Shown here: in pieces, positions 1-12,395 of the stretch | How positions within the stretch are numbered: the stretch's first letter is position 1 | Layout of the letters: every line of letters begins with the position of its first letter | NCBI GenBank assembly: GCA_016630905.1 | Contig: WBMQ01000001.1 | Coordinates: 248,001-312,000, forward strand | DNA: 64,000 nucleotides | Source of the DNA: Capillidium heterosporum | Lineage: Eukaryota; Entomophthoromycota; Entomophthoromycetes; Entomophthorales; Capillidiaceae | Reading direction: 5' to 3' | Made by a program: the position numbers and the translations under genes | The notes under the pieces: model-generated | What the model was told of the DNA's origin: nothing | Database searches by the model: none | What the model saw: only the letters and a program-made list of their open reading frames with translations

Positions 1-1605
<1,605 letters not shown>

Positions 1606-2133
1606 GGCTAGAGGAATTGGGAGGTTTGCATAGCATCATTTTCGCATCGAATAAAATGGCATATTTTGTAAGCTAGTTAAAAAATCATTTTCATTCATAT
1701 ATCCACAAAGCATACCTTGCATTCCTAAGCTACTGCTTCAGGTAATCAACTATCTCTTTACTTTTCAGCCAAATAGTTCCAGATTAACTTACCCTTCAAT
1801 ACACCGTAATCTATAAATGAAAACTGGACTGGAGAACAAGTCCTTTTGCACTAAAAATAATACATCAGGGCTTGATCCCTTTTCCCATATTTAGAAGTTA
1901 GGATAATTGAAAATCTAAATATAGTTTGAAATGATATATTTTTTAGCATCAAGAAGTTCTTCAAAGGAGCTTTGCTAAATATAAAGGTATAATTCCGAGA
2001 TAATGATGTATATTTAGAACTATGATAATAGTAATGAACGCAATGGAAGAATATACCGAGCGTGAGGGAACCTGAGTTGAAAATTGTTTTCTCGTTTTTC
2101 TTTTTGTTATTGTAGTAATCGGCAACCACCAAC
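1606..2133. other. intergenic, no gene seen
   Basis: AT-rich spacer. A 94-codon minus-strand frame at 1851–2135 has no recognisable composition or motif and is taken as chance. Confidence 0.55.
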
Positions 2134-3141
2134 ATGCAGTTCTACAAAGTCCTTCTACTAAGTTTCATCGGTAAGCCTCAACTTCAACTTCAAGACCGAT
2201 CCTAATTCAAATACATAGCCAGTTCGGGTGCTCTATTCGTAAACGATGGGGAAGGCACACCAGCCGGTAACTCACCTACCGATAACACTATTGCTAATAC
2301 GATTACTCCTATAGCAAAGGAGACCCCAACTATCGTAGAGACTCCTGTCCAGCAACCTGAACCCAGCAAGGAACCGGAGCCTAGTAAGGTACCTGAACCT
2401 ACCTCCCACGACGAAAATACTAAACCTACATTAAATAAAACTACACAACAGCCCGAGCCCAGCAAGGAGCCAGAACCTTCCAAGCAGCCGGAGCCTAGCA
2501 AACAACCTGAGCCTTCTAAGCAACCCGAACCTAGCAAAGAGCCCGAGCCTAGCAAGGTACCTGAGCCTACTACCCCCCAACAAACTACTAAACCAAACGA
2601 AACTACAAAGCAGCCCGAGCCCAGTAAGGAACCTGAACCTAGTAAGCAGCCCGAACCTAGCAAGCAACCTGAGCCTTCCAAGCAGCCTGAACCTAGTAAG
2701 GAGCCTGAAAAGTCCAAAGAACCTGAAAAGAGTAAAGAGCCCGAACCTAGCAAGCAGCCGGAATCTAGCAAGGAACCTGAGAAGAGTAAGGAACCTGAGA
2801 AGTCTAAGGAGCCGGAAGTCACTCCTACTACTAAGGAAGGTAACTCAACTAAATATAATTATTCCTTTACTGACATATCTATAGAAAAGCCAAGTCCCAC
2901 TCCAACCCCCACTGATAAACCCAACAACAGTTACGTGATGGAAGATATCACTTCCACCTCGTTGGTAGTTGCTACTGTTGATGGGAAGCCAGTTACTTCG
3001 ACCAAGGTTATTGTATCCAAAGTCATGAAACCTAAATCGCTAACTAAAGTCGCCGATATCGAAACTTCCAACGCTTTAACTAATACGGTAGTTGGATTAG
3101 GATTCGTTGTAGGTTTAATGAACTTAGCTTGGAACTACTAA
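2134..3141 (+). CDS. PEPSK-repeat secreted, probably GPI-anchored surface protein
   Basis: Two exons (2134–2170, 2219–3141; 48-nt intron with a CTAAT branch and TAG acceptor) give 319 residues. The N-terminus (MQFYKVLLLSFI) is a signal peptide split by the intron. The middle is a long run of xPEPSK hexapeptides, where x is Q, E or V and some copies are EPEKSK. It is broken by short Thr-rich spacers such as TTKPNETT. The C-terminus ends in a hydrophobic tail (VVGLGFVVGLMNLAW) after an Asn/Ser/Thr-rich segment, as expected for a GPI-attachment signal. The design resembles rod-like cell-wall or adhesin stalks. No enzymatic domain is visible. The function as a surface stalk is inference. Start and splice are supported by the continuous frame and signal peptide. 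Confidence 0.75.
2353..2817 (+). repeat. 18-bp coding tandem repeat (xPEPSK) with higher-order blocks
   Basis: About nineteen 18-bp units encode Q/E/V-P-E-P-S-K. They fall in three blocks of increasing length, each opening with QPEPSK-EPEPSK; the first two end with VPEPT. The last block is degenerate (EPEKSK, QPESSK). Synonymous codons vary between units. Confidence 0.9.
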
Positions 3142-3240
3142 GTATTAAATGTGGAATAATTAGATAATAAAACCAATAATATATATATGGGAAAATGTTT
3201 GGTTTTATTTTTCAATTATATATGCTTAAATAAATCTATT

Positions 3241-3999
3241 TTAATCTATGGATTCCAACTGTATCGTTAAATTCCTACACCACTTGCAACATAATATACG
3301 ATCCAAAGGGTAATTGAACAGTTTACTGTTGTAGTTGTATCGACTCCTTTGATTCCCACCTTTGCCATTCTTCACTTTAACCTCACATAAAAAGCAAGTG
3401 TGGGAGATACACTGTTTAGACAAGTTATCCTTAGGCTGTACAAAGAGATCCTTCAACTGCGGCAAACTAACTTTCCTCAGTCGGTTTCGCAGCTCCTTAC
3501 TCGATTCCGACTTCTGCTTGGAGTTCTTCAGGTTCAAGCTGTTGAAGCTGGACACAGGTTGGATATCCAAAAAAGTAGAATTCTCCAAAAGCTGACCTTC
3601 GTTCATGAGGTCGGTATAAACACTCTCTTTGGACTTACTTAAAATTAAGTTGATGGAGGAGTTGGAGGGTTTAGTTAAGGAGTTGGAACCCTTTTCTTTG
3701 AGGTGCAAAGAAATGTTGCTAAGGCGTCGACTTAGATCCTTTTTCTTTAAGAGGATGTCTTCACAACTTTCATTGGTTAAAGCTTGGGTTGTAGGTACAG
3801 CTTTGTCCTTGTAGAGGATGGAGTTGTAGCTCAAGTTGAGGATGTGCAGGCTGGATCGGTTATTCAACTTGGAGTACAGTTCGTCTTTGGTACATTCGTC
3901 GTTGTCGTAATCTTCAACCTCCTCATCTTTACCGCGTACCGCTACCTTGAACCGGTTGAGCAATTTGCTGAAACCTAAGCTTAACCGCTTGCTGTCCAT
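3241..3999 (-). CDS. hypothetical protein with C-terminal Cys motifs
   Basis: A single exon of 252 residues that I do not recognise. The first ~190 residues are polar and Ser/Leu/Lys-rich (SRRLSNISLHLKEKG and similar). The last ~55 contain CxxxxCFLC and a later CCKWC, which could form one zinc site. No signal peptide or membrane segment is visible. The frame runs from ATG at 3999 to a stop at 3241. It is convergent with the PEPSK gene 100 bp away. It is probably real because of its length in AT-rich DNA, but the function is unknown. Confidence 0.55.
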   Translation of the reverse strand: MDSKRLSLGFSKLLNRFKVAVRGKDEEVEDYDNDECTKDELYSKLNNRSSLHILNLSYNSILYKDKAVPTTQALTNESCEDILLKKKDLSRRLSNISLHLKEKGSNSLTKPSNSSINLILSKSKESVYTDLMNEGQLLENSTFLDIQPVSSFNSLNLKNSKQKSESSKELRNRLRKVSLPQLKDLFVQPKDNLSKQCISHTCFLCEVKVKNGKGGNQRSRYNYNSKLFNYPLDRILCCKWCRNLTIQLESID

Positions 4000-5240
4000 T
4001 TGGATATTTTGATTTAGGTTGGAAGTGTGTATTAGTGGAGTAGGTAAACGCTTTTATAAGTAAAGTTTAATTTAATGAAAGGTCCTCATTATCATCAATG
4101 GTAAAGGCATATAAAGAATACAGAGAGAAGAAACTGGTAGAAATCAAATTAATCAGCAAGTTGAAGGGGATGTTGACTTGTATGGGCTGTAAAGTTTAGT
4201 TTGAAACTAATCAACCCAACCATTGATGCTACTTGGACGTTTCAAATCAATTGAAAGAATCTAGGTTGGAGTCCGTTGAATTGAAAAGTTAGTCGTATTG
4301 GGAAGTTGGGCTATGTCATGTTACTTTGAGTATAGATTAAGAAGGTAAAGATAAATATTACAAAGTTCACTTTGAGTGTGGGGTAGCTTGGCGTTGCTAC
4401 ACTTGATAAACCTAAATGTTATAGATGAATTATATATTTCTCGATAGGAAAAGTTGTACAGGATTCGGTGACATTAGACAAATATTGGATTGGGACTAAA
4501 TTTCTGTTGATAGATAGGTTTTACATCGCCAGGTTATACATCTGTTTTCAAAGATTCAATACTGCAAACTACTATTTGCAAGATGTCTTTAGATGTAAGA
4601 TGAAGTAGTCGTAACTAGATTGAGATAGCACAAACAATTGATGGTTTCAGTTGGTGCTGCTAGTGTTTCTAGATCATTCAATACTGAAAGATTTAGTATA
4701 GTAAGCCTCAATTTCTTTTATTCACTGTTCGATAGAGTAAAGCTTGATCCATAAAGACATACTATACCATACTGGTATTAATACTTTAGGGTCTTGTTTA
4801 GGATTACCTACACTTGGTTGAGAGCAACTAGATTTCGGAAAGCTATTCAAATGTGCAGTACTTCCATAGAAGGAAATCTCGTAAAAGAAAAGATGTAATC
4901 TACAGTTAACTTGATAAAAATCACTTGGGAAATCCGATGTTTTATTTAAAGCAGGGTGAGTACTTTCAAATTTTGAGGTTGTACCATGAACGATGTGATT
5001 CCATCTAAAAGTTTTCAGGTTTGTGTATAAAGATAAAATTTAATGAGCCACAAGATAGTGTTGATAAAGATTATTTATAAAAGATATGTAAGACGATAAG
5101 CTTTATTGCAGAGTTTCAGTAAATCAGACAGATCAGGACTGTCTGAAAGATAGGATGGATTCCTTTAAATAGAAGTTACCAATGGGTTGAGAAGGTGTGT
5201 ACAGAAGGAAATGCACATCGAATTTTTAAATAAAAGCTAG
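4000..5240. other. intergenic, no gene seen
   Basis: 1.2 kb of AT-rich sequence with no frame over 60 codons and no exon-like patches on either strand. Confidence 0.6.
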
Positions 5241-6116
5241 CTAACGGATCTCCAATCTCTCCATCTCTTTAACAAACCAATTCAACTGGTCAAAGTAAAC
5301 TTCATCGAACTTACCCTGGCTAACTTCGACTTTGTTCAGTAATTCCTTGAGTCCGACCATAGCAAAGAACTTGTGTAAATCAGGCAAACTGTTGAATTTT
5401 GGCAAACATACGATCAGGTCGTTGTCAGTTAACTTAACCTTGCCATTGCCCTTCCAATTAACTATTATGTTCATCAAGTCGATTACCTTGTTCAAGTTGT
5501 AGATGTCCAACGACAGTTTCTGTTCATTTAACAGCTGAGTATGTTGGTTACTCAATTTTATAAAGCTTTGATTGGGTGTAAGTAAGATGGGTGCCAACAC
5601 ATTGAACTGGTACTTGTTAACGGCTACATTTACCTGATACGATTGCCTAAACAAGTGATTACTGATATCGGGTACCAAAAACAGGTTCAAGTTGCTTAGT
5701 ACCAACGACTCTCCTTGACCCTTGTAACGAACCTTGTCGAGGGCCCTCAAGTTGGCGGTAGAAAACCCTAGACCTAGGTAAGTTGCCAATTTGCGCGAAA
5801 GTTTGAAGTACTTGGCAGAAGGTTTCAAATTGGATAGGCTGACAAAGGCATCGAAGAGCACTGGTTCCAATTTCAGCTGTAGTCTGATCTTATTAAGTAT
5901 GATTTCGAGAGTCCGGCTTGACTTGGCTGGGACGGATAAATCTTTGAACTTGGGATTGACAAGTGGATACTCAACTAAGAACCAATTGGGTTGAAACTTT
6001 GGATAGTTGAACTTGCGGTAAGTGGTTACAACCACTTGGTTCAGTTTAATAAATTTGAGCAGCGCATGCTTGTAGGGTTGGAGTTTGGATAGGAATTTGA
6101 ATATCTTGCTGGTCAT
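5241..6116 (-). CDS. hypothetical protein, possible mitochondrial import sequence
   Basis: A single exon of 291 residues that I do not recognise. The N-terminus (MTSKIFKFLSKLQPYKHALLKF) is basic and amphipathic with no acidic residue in the first ~20, as in mitochondrial presequences. The rest is Leu/Lys/Asn-rich and looks globular, with no Cys motif and no membrane span. A mitochondrial role is only suggested by the N-terminus. Confidence 0.55.
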   Translation of the reverse strand: MTSKIFKFLSKLQPYKHALLKFIKLNQVVVTTYRKFNYPKFQPNWFLVEYPLVNPKFKDLSVPAKSSRTLEIILNKIRLQLKLEPVLFDAFVSLSNLKPSAKYFKLSRKLATYLGLGFSTANLRALDKVRYKGQGESLVLSNLNLFLVPDISNHLFRQSYQVNVAVNKYQFNVLAPILLTPNQSFIKLSNQHTQLLNEQKLSLDIYNLNKVIDLMNIIVNWKGNGKVKLTDNDLIVCLPKFNSLPDLHKFFAMVGLKELLNKVEVSQGKFDEVYFDQLNWFVKEMERLEIR

Positions 6117-6614
6117 CTTGCTTCACTTTTGTTGTCCTGTTTGAAAGGTTTATCTTCAAACTAAGCATTCCAACCAGCTTTATGAAAAGCTTATGTGATA
6201 GGCTGGGAATTTCAGAGAATGATTGGATCATAAATCTCCTGCAATTAAATAAGGGTAAATTTAAGCCTGGTTAGCCGAAGACGAACAAGGACACTAGGTA
6301 GGTCAGCAGGTCACTCGACCACTTTATTCATGTATTTCCTTGGCGGCAAGCTCAGGCCATCTGCCAAGATACTGTAACACCCTGGCTACAAAGTTGATTT
6401 GGGCTATTTGTAAAGATTATTAATTATACGAAGGAAGTTAAATTATAACCAGGAATCCAAGTAGTAAACTGGTTTGATTCGCCTACAATGCAGCTTCAAT
6501 TTTATCAGATGAAAATTAATTTTACTAAAAAATTATCGTTCGAGTTCAAAGTATAATTAGAAAGGAGGTGACATTCGACTCAACAACTTTTAACTTTTAA
6601 CCACAGCTACAACA
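6117..6614. other. divergent promoter region, no gene seen
   Basis: About 500 bp separates the unrecognised minus-strand gene from ERG3 on the plus strand. It must hold both promoters. No clear motif was identified. Confidence 0.5.
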
Positions 6615-7502
6615 ATGGATTACGTCCTCAACGTACTCGACTACCTAGCCTTCGACCACGTCTACGAAGAACTGCTGCCAAAGGTAGGTCTACCTATATT
6701 AGAGAACGACGACATCTACCGACAGTCGGCCTCTTTACTGTTCATAACTGCCGTGTTCGGGTTCCTAGTGTACTTTTTAACGGCTGGATTTAGCTACCAC
6801 TTCATCTTTGACAAGCGGTTGATGAAGCACCCTAGGTTCCTACCCAACCAAATCCAGCTGGAGATCCAATGTGCCGCCCAAAACATCATCCCCATGTCCA
6901 TTTTGACGGTCCCCTTCTTCGTACTGGAGGTTCGTGGCTATTCTTTACTCTACGAAGATGTAAGTAGGTATGGTGTCCCCTACTTACTATTTTCCATTGC
7001 CGCCTTCCTACTTTTCACCGACTTTGGAGTCTACGTCATTCATAGAGCCCTCCACCACAAGCTGTTGTACGCCCCCATCCATAAGCTGCACCACAAGTGG
7101 TTGGTACCCAGCCCCTTCGCCTCGCACGCTTTCTACTTCTTGGATGGCTACGCCCAATCTTTACCCTATCATATTGCTATCTTCATATTCCCTATCCACA
7201 AGTTGCTGTATCTAGGATTGTTCGGCTTCGTCAACGTGTGGACCGTATTGATCCATGACGGCGAGTACTTTGATGACGGATCCATAATCAACTCAGCTGC
7301 TAACCACACAATCCACCACCTCTACTTCAACTTCAACTACGGCCAATACTTTACCCTATGGGATCGAGTCTTCGGCTCCTATAGAGCTTGCCCCCAGGAG
7401 TTGTTGGATAGAGAGAAGCGCCACGAACACAAGCAGACTCAGAAGACGACTAAAGATATCGACCAGATGCTCGAGAAGATGGATGATAAGAAGGTTAATT
7501 AA
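6615..7502 (+). CDS. ERG3: C-5 sterol desaturase
   Basis: An integral ER-membrane, di-iron enzyme of the fatty acid hydroxylase superfamily that would introduce the C5–C6 double bond in ergosterol synthesis. It is one exon of 295 residues, close to animal lathosterol oxidase (~299) and shorter than yeast Erg3 (365). The three histidine boxes are intact: HRALHH (143–148), HKLHH (156–160) and HTIHH (231–235), plus an extra His at 214. Hydrophobic spans lie at ~41–65, ~90–106, ~121–142 and ~185–213. The C-terminus is lysine-rich. The DFGVYVIHR and LWDRVFGSYR segments are typical of sterol C-5 desaturases rather than C-4 methyl oxidases. Confidence 0.9.
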   Translation: MDYVLNVLDYLAFDHVYEELLPKVGLPILENDDIYRQSASLLFITAVFGFLVYFLTAGFSYHFIFDKRLMKHPRFLPNQIQLEIQCAAQNIIPMSILTVPFFVLEVRGYSLLYEDVSRYGVPYLLFSIAAFLLFTDFGVYVIHRALHHKLLYAPIHKLHHKWLVPSPFASHAFYFLDGYAQSLPYHIAIFIFPIHKLLYLGLFGFVNVWTVLIHDGEYFDDGSIINSAANHTIHHLYFNFNYGQYFTLWDRVFGSYRACPQELLDREKRHEHKQTQKTTKDIDQMLEKMDDKKVN

Positions 7503-8202
7503 TTTGGAATCATGGTTTTTTATAAAGGTATATAGTATTTATTTCATATGTCTCTTTAAGTTAGGACCTTGAGCTTTACCTTCATTTAAATTAATAAATC
7601 TGTGAGAGATGGTTATATTTAGAGAATCTTATACTTTTATACAAGCATTATATCTTGAGGCTTAGTTAGAACTTTGAAGCTTTAATGTAGTTATGAATAC
7701 ATGGTTTTCAACTTGCTATACTTGTTAAATTATAATTGAGTTTATAATACTTTGCAAATTGTGTACTACTCTAAAAGTTAGAGTATATTTTTCTTATAAG
7801 CTAAACCTATGTATATCAGTAGCAAATATAAAATGCATTTATACTTTAGTTTTAATAGCCATATAATCAAACTATACTTTGTTCTCTATATATATAAATA
7901 GGCAGATATATATTTATGTTTCACCATCAAGCTCACAATCTTACACTAGCAAAAGTTAGAAAGTGTTTAAAATATTAAATAACTTATAAAATTTAGCACT
8001 AATTAAAATGAAGTTTAATCTATATACCAATAAAAGATATTACAACGGACATATATTGCACTATTGTATTCACCTTTACGCGGCATACGATTTCTACGTA
8101 AATTTGAAAAGGTTGCTCACTAAAAGGCACAAATTTAAATTACGCTTATCAAGAAAATCGCACCAAATTTTTTCAGCGTTTCTCAAGAATACAATCCCAG
8201 AA
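7503..8202. other. intergenic, no gene seen
   Basis: AT-rich spacer between ERG3 and NCBP1. A 74-codon frame from 8008 overlaps the likely NCBP1 first exon in the same frame and looks like 5' leader sequence. Confidence 0.5.
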
Positions 8203-11200
8203 ATGTCATACAACGGTAACCAACCAAGATGAGAAGTACACCTACTAAACAAAATTTGCACTTGGATAGGTCGAGGAAGAGGCTACACCCGTAGTCGTAA
8301 CAACAACTATCAGGGTCGCAACCGAGGTACCAGCTTCAACTTTCCATATACTTATTTTAAAAGGCGATCAAAGAAACAACGATTCCTACAAGAAAAATTT
8401 CAACAATTATAGCGACTACTGAACCCAAAAATTTACGAAGCAGTCTTATCATGTTAATCTTGAGAATTGGTGATAAGGTATTTTATATTTAAGTCCAATA
8501 CTTAGTTTTAGATGTCAAGCACCATCGAAACCAACTTGGAAACCTTGACTCAGATTATTGTCAACGATTATTCCGATATGAAGGAGCCTATAAACTCAAC
8601 TCTGAACACTTGGTAACTTCAACTTACTTTGGTACCTTTGCTAAAAGTTTAATAGCGTTGCCGAGCTACCGCATAAAACCCCAGTTTACGGTATCTTGGT
8701 AGCACTTATCTTGTTTAAGGATAGGGAGATTGGCACCGAAGTTATCAACTCTACTTTTGCAGCATTTGTCTCTAGCTTCGAGAAGGGAGACCTCCGTTCT
8801 ACTAAGATTTGGGTAGTTTTGTAAATATCTTAAGTCTAATGTTATTTTCTATGTATTTAGCTACGCTTTATAGGCGAATTGGTTAATACTACTGCAGTAT
8901 CCGCCCAATCCTTGTTGAGCATCTATGACACTATCATAACCAAAGCGATGGAATCTAAAACTAAAGTAACTATATTCAGCGTAAAAGATGTTCTAACGCA
9001 TTTTGGAAGGATATCGCCGATAGCTTGCTGTATTTGGTTCTTGGTTCGTTGCCTTGGGTAAGAACATACATTTAATTTTCAATTACAACAGTATTAACCA
9101 ACCTATGTGTTTATTTTTAGTCTGGAAGGACCCTATCCAACACAAGCAGCGAAGCTTTAGATAGCATCATAGACCGCATCGAAGTTTACATGAACTTGAG
9201 AAGAGATATCGTCGACACTAGAATTAACGCATTCAAAGTTTTCCAAAATGCCCTTTATGAAGTCCAGCTCGATGTACTTATTAATTTTTAGCGTTATCTT
9301 AGATTTATAGGATTTAGATCTGTTGTGGAACCAGACAAAGGATCTACAGGCTAACGAATGGGAGGTATACTTGACATATCTAGTTAGTATTTTAATCTAT
9401 ATATTTAAACCCAGCTTCCAGAACTTTTAAAACCTTATCTCAAATTTGATCAATTTGCTACCATTGAACAGGTAAATACTATTAGCAATCTATTTATTGA
9501 TATAGTTTATTTAGTTGGTCTTGCCCGAATTCAACTTCCCAGAGGTTTACCCTACTGAAGATCTCCCTTTACCAAAACAGACGTTCTACTTATTTCCCGA
9601 ACATAGTGATATCGTAACTACTTGATACACACGAATTCCCGCTAATTTATTATAACCAGTTCAATACTTCTTCCTACTACATAATTTCCGATGTAATTAG
9701 CGATTTAATAGATATATTCAACATAAACCGACGTGAAGGTGCTAAAGTATTGTTCAGCTTACGGGAAAGTTACGCGATCAATACGTTCCTGCGTTTGCCC
9801 AGTGACCATCCTGAGTTTAAGAAAGCCAACAATGATGCCGATGGGGAACCAAACACTACTACCGAGCATAAAAATAGCGAAGAGGGCAACGGGAAACCGG
9901 CAAATGGATCTGAACCTGAAGCGGAGCATATAGAAGAAGGAGAAGAAGTTAAACCCAAGAGACAGTACAACCTTGTTAAATTCATCGTCGAGGTTTGTAG
10001 CCATCGTAGTGCAAATAACTGACTAAATTTCAACTTAGGTGCTTTTACATAAGATGTTGCAGCTCCCCCAACCCAGCAACAAGGCTGCCTACTATGGAGC
10101 CTTAGCTATTGAGATCGTCAAGACCCACCCCGAAGATAGCGCCGAATCTATATCCTCTTTATTATTTTTTAATTTCCATTTTTTACACAATATTTCCTTA
10201 ACCTTTTATCTTACTTTGATGAAGCTTTCACTCTGTTGTTCGAGCAGTGCAACGACATGGACGTGGAATGCGTTGATCGTTACTACAATTTCTTGTCTCG
10301 ACATATCAGCAACTTTGGTTTTGAATTCGACTGGGAGAAATGGTAGTTTTGTGTCTGGAATAGTGCTAATAGCCTTGTTTTAGGTCCGTTGTCTTAGAAG
10401 CCAATAAGCTGACGAACCAACATATTCTGGTAACCGAGACTTTGGAGAAACTTATTCGGTAATATATTCCAATTCTATATCACTAACAATCGAAATAGCT
10501 TATCCTACTCCGAACGTATCAAGGGTACCTTATCTGATAACTTTAAACAACTGCTTCCAGTCATCAGTGACAAACCCATATTTTCTTTCATGGAGTTTGG
10601 AGAAGGTAATTCATGCTTTGATTACAAGCTAACTGTCGTTTAGGAAATTCTGAAAGCGAGATTCGTAAATTCGTTGACGAGTTCAAGATGGCGTTGAAAG
10701 AAAAGCTTGAAGCCGATGCCCTGTACGAGTTATTGAGCAAAGCTTCAGCCAATCCAAACTTGGGTGAAGTTGCAGCCACCCGAGCCGTTGTTGAAATTAT
10801 TCTTCTCATGGGCAAAAAATCGTTCAGTCATCTGATGAATGCCGTCGAAAGGTGTCTTCCCATCCTCAAACGTATCTCTGCCGAAGACTCAGGACGTCTA
10901 TTAGTCGTCACTACTGTCTGCGAGTTCTGGCAGGTCAACCCTCAGGTATTTACTTTGAAGCTTCATCCAACTGCATACTTAACATATCAAATCTAGTGGA
11001 TGACAATCTGTATAGACAAACTCCTTAGCTACCACGTCATCGATCCGGTAACTGTAATCAAGAGTCTGTTCCTGCCGGCTCACCAAGACCAGTATCATCG
11101 GTAAGAAAATTTATTTTTAATGAAGCTAACATACTTTAGATCCTATGTCTGGGAGATTTTGTATGGGACTATGAACAAGGCTGAGATCTGGGTATCTCAG

Positions 11201-11699
11201 CAGCGTGTTGAGTATGATGCCTTCAAAGCAGCCTCCAAATTTAGTAAGTACTTTTACCTCTTCAAATTTTCAAAGCAGGCTCCTAACTTTAACTGCAGCT
11301 GCTAAACCAGCCGGTGCTGAAGAGGAACTTCTGACTACACTCAACCATGCCATCTCCGATTTCAAATTGGCACTGTTCGAGGCTTACCAAGGGTTTTCTA
11401 AGGTCCTGCACCAGCGTCTTGGAGAATTAGGTGCTGATGCTACCTCAATCGAAGAAGACCTCAAATATTCCATTTTGGCCGGTAGGATGAAGGAGTTCGC
11501 ACGAAGGGTAACTTATCAGTTTTCTTTTTAAACTTTGCTGAATTTTCTATTTGATATCTAGTTCTCCGATGCTACCACTGAGAACCTTACTTCATTAGAA
11601 GTGGTTGTCTTCCCTGAGATGACCGATGAACGTATCATGAACCTGTTTTCCAGCGTCAAAGCTCTCAAGACCTCTCCGGCGTTGGAGATATCGAACTAG
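8203..11699 (+). CDS. NCBP1: nuclear cap-binding protein subunit 1 (CBP80, MIF4G fold)
   Basis: The large subunit of the nuclear cap-binding complex; with NCBP2 it binds the m7G cap and acts in splicing, 3' processing and export. Conserved exons: 8451–8477, 8512–8612, 8656–8812, 8861–8965, 9010–9057, 9121–9273, 9311–9364, 9415–9471, 9515–9613, 9660–9992, 10039–10149, 10215–10342, 10384–10458, 10499–10605, 10644–10945, 10997–11100, 11140–11243, 11299–11507, 11562–11699. From 8451 this gives 803 residues, near human CBP80 (790). Family landmarks include ESNLE-like TNLETL, LGSLPW, VECVDRYYNFLSRHISNF, RLSYSERIKG, KSFSHLMNAVERCLPIL and YVWEILYGTM. An acidic Asn/Glu-rich insert lies in the 9660–9992 exon. 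The intron at 10150–10214 is AT–AC. Upstream, 8203–8215 plus 8270 onward would add an RGRG/N-rich leader, but joining it needs an odd splice or a one-base shift. The start is therefore uncertain. Confidence 0.92.
10150..10214 (+). other. candidate U12-type (minor spliceosome) AT–AC intron in NCBP1
   Basis: This 65-nt interval interrupts conserved NCBP1 coding sequence at phase 0. It begins ATATCCTC, one mismatch from the U12 5' site ATATCCTTT in the last bases. It contains an exact TTCCTTAAC branch motif at 10194–10202 and ends CTTAC, 12 nt after the branch motif. Removing it joins GAESCT-side codons as …AES|FDEAF… in frame with the family. No GT donor exists between the last conserved upstream codons and the next exon, so no GT–AG alternative restores the frame. 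Confidence 0.85.
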
Positions 11700-12395
11700 G
11701 GTACTTGGTATAGTTACCCTTCAAGTTAACTTTCAATTTGATAAACTAAACCTTTAAAAAGCTTTCTATGTTAGTTAGGTTTGATCTATTATGCTTTACC
11801 TCGAGTTTACAAGTATCTTTCCGATCACATTTATGTATTCAACTTATAGTTTAATATAATTGATGTAGCATTTGTAGTAAAAGATGACAAATAAATAAAC
11901 TACATATTATATTTTTATCAATTATAAACGGTGACCTAGTAAACATTCATCTAAGATATCATGTCAGCAACTTTTAGATATTCTACCAAACAATTTTCTT
12001 TCAGCTACACATTAACAACATATACCTACAGAGGTATTTTTAGTAAGTAGAAATCGCATGCTTTCTAAAAACTTTAGTAAAGTTGAGACGCAAGGGCTTT
12101 GCTGTAGTTTGTACCAAACTATGTATGGGTGATAGATATGAAAGTACTAATATAAATCGAGCTTATACTGATGTTTGAATACCTTTTAAACAATACTATA
12201 CCTTTAACACACATTTAAAGAGTAGTTAGTAGGCGTTCTTTTTAGTTACAAGCTACATCAATAGAAACTATTAAGATGTGTCATAAATACAATAAAAAGC
12301 TAATAGATATACAGTTTCACAGATCTTTCCAACATTATCAACTATACAAATTTTATTAGATTATTTTATTAACTATACGATAAAACCACTCTGCA
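11700..12395. other. intergenic, no gene seen
   Basis: AT-rich convergent spacer between NCBP1 and the Ser/Thr-rich surface gene. Confidence 0.6.

Noticed and set aside
2202-2822. 206-codon minus-strand frame rich in GSGSLL repeats
   Set aside because: It is the antisense of the PEPSK repeat; the plus strand has signal peptide, intron and stop codon in the right places.
8008-8232. 74-codon frame upstream of NCBP1
   Set aside because: It runs through the likely NCBP1 first exon and its donor in the same frame; better seen as 5' leader.
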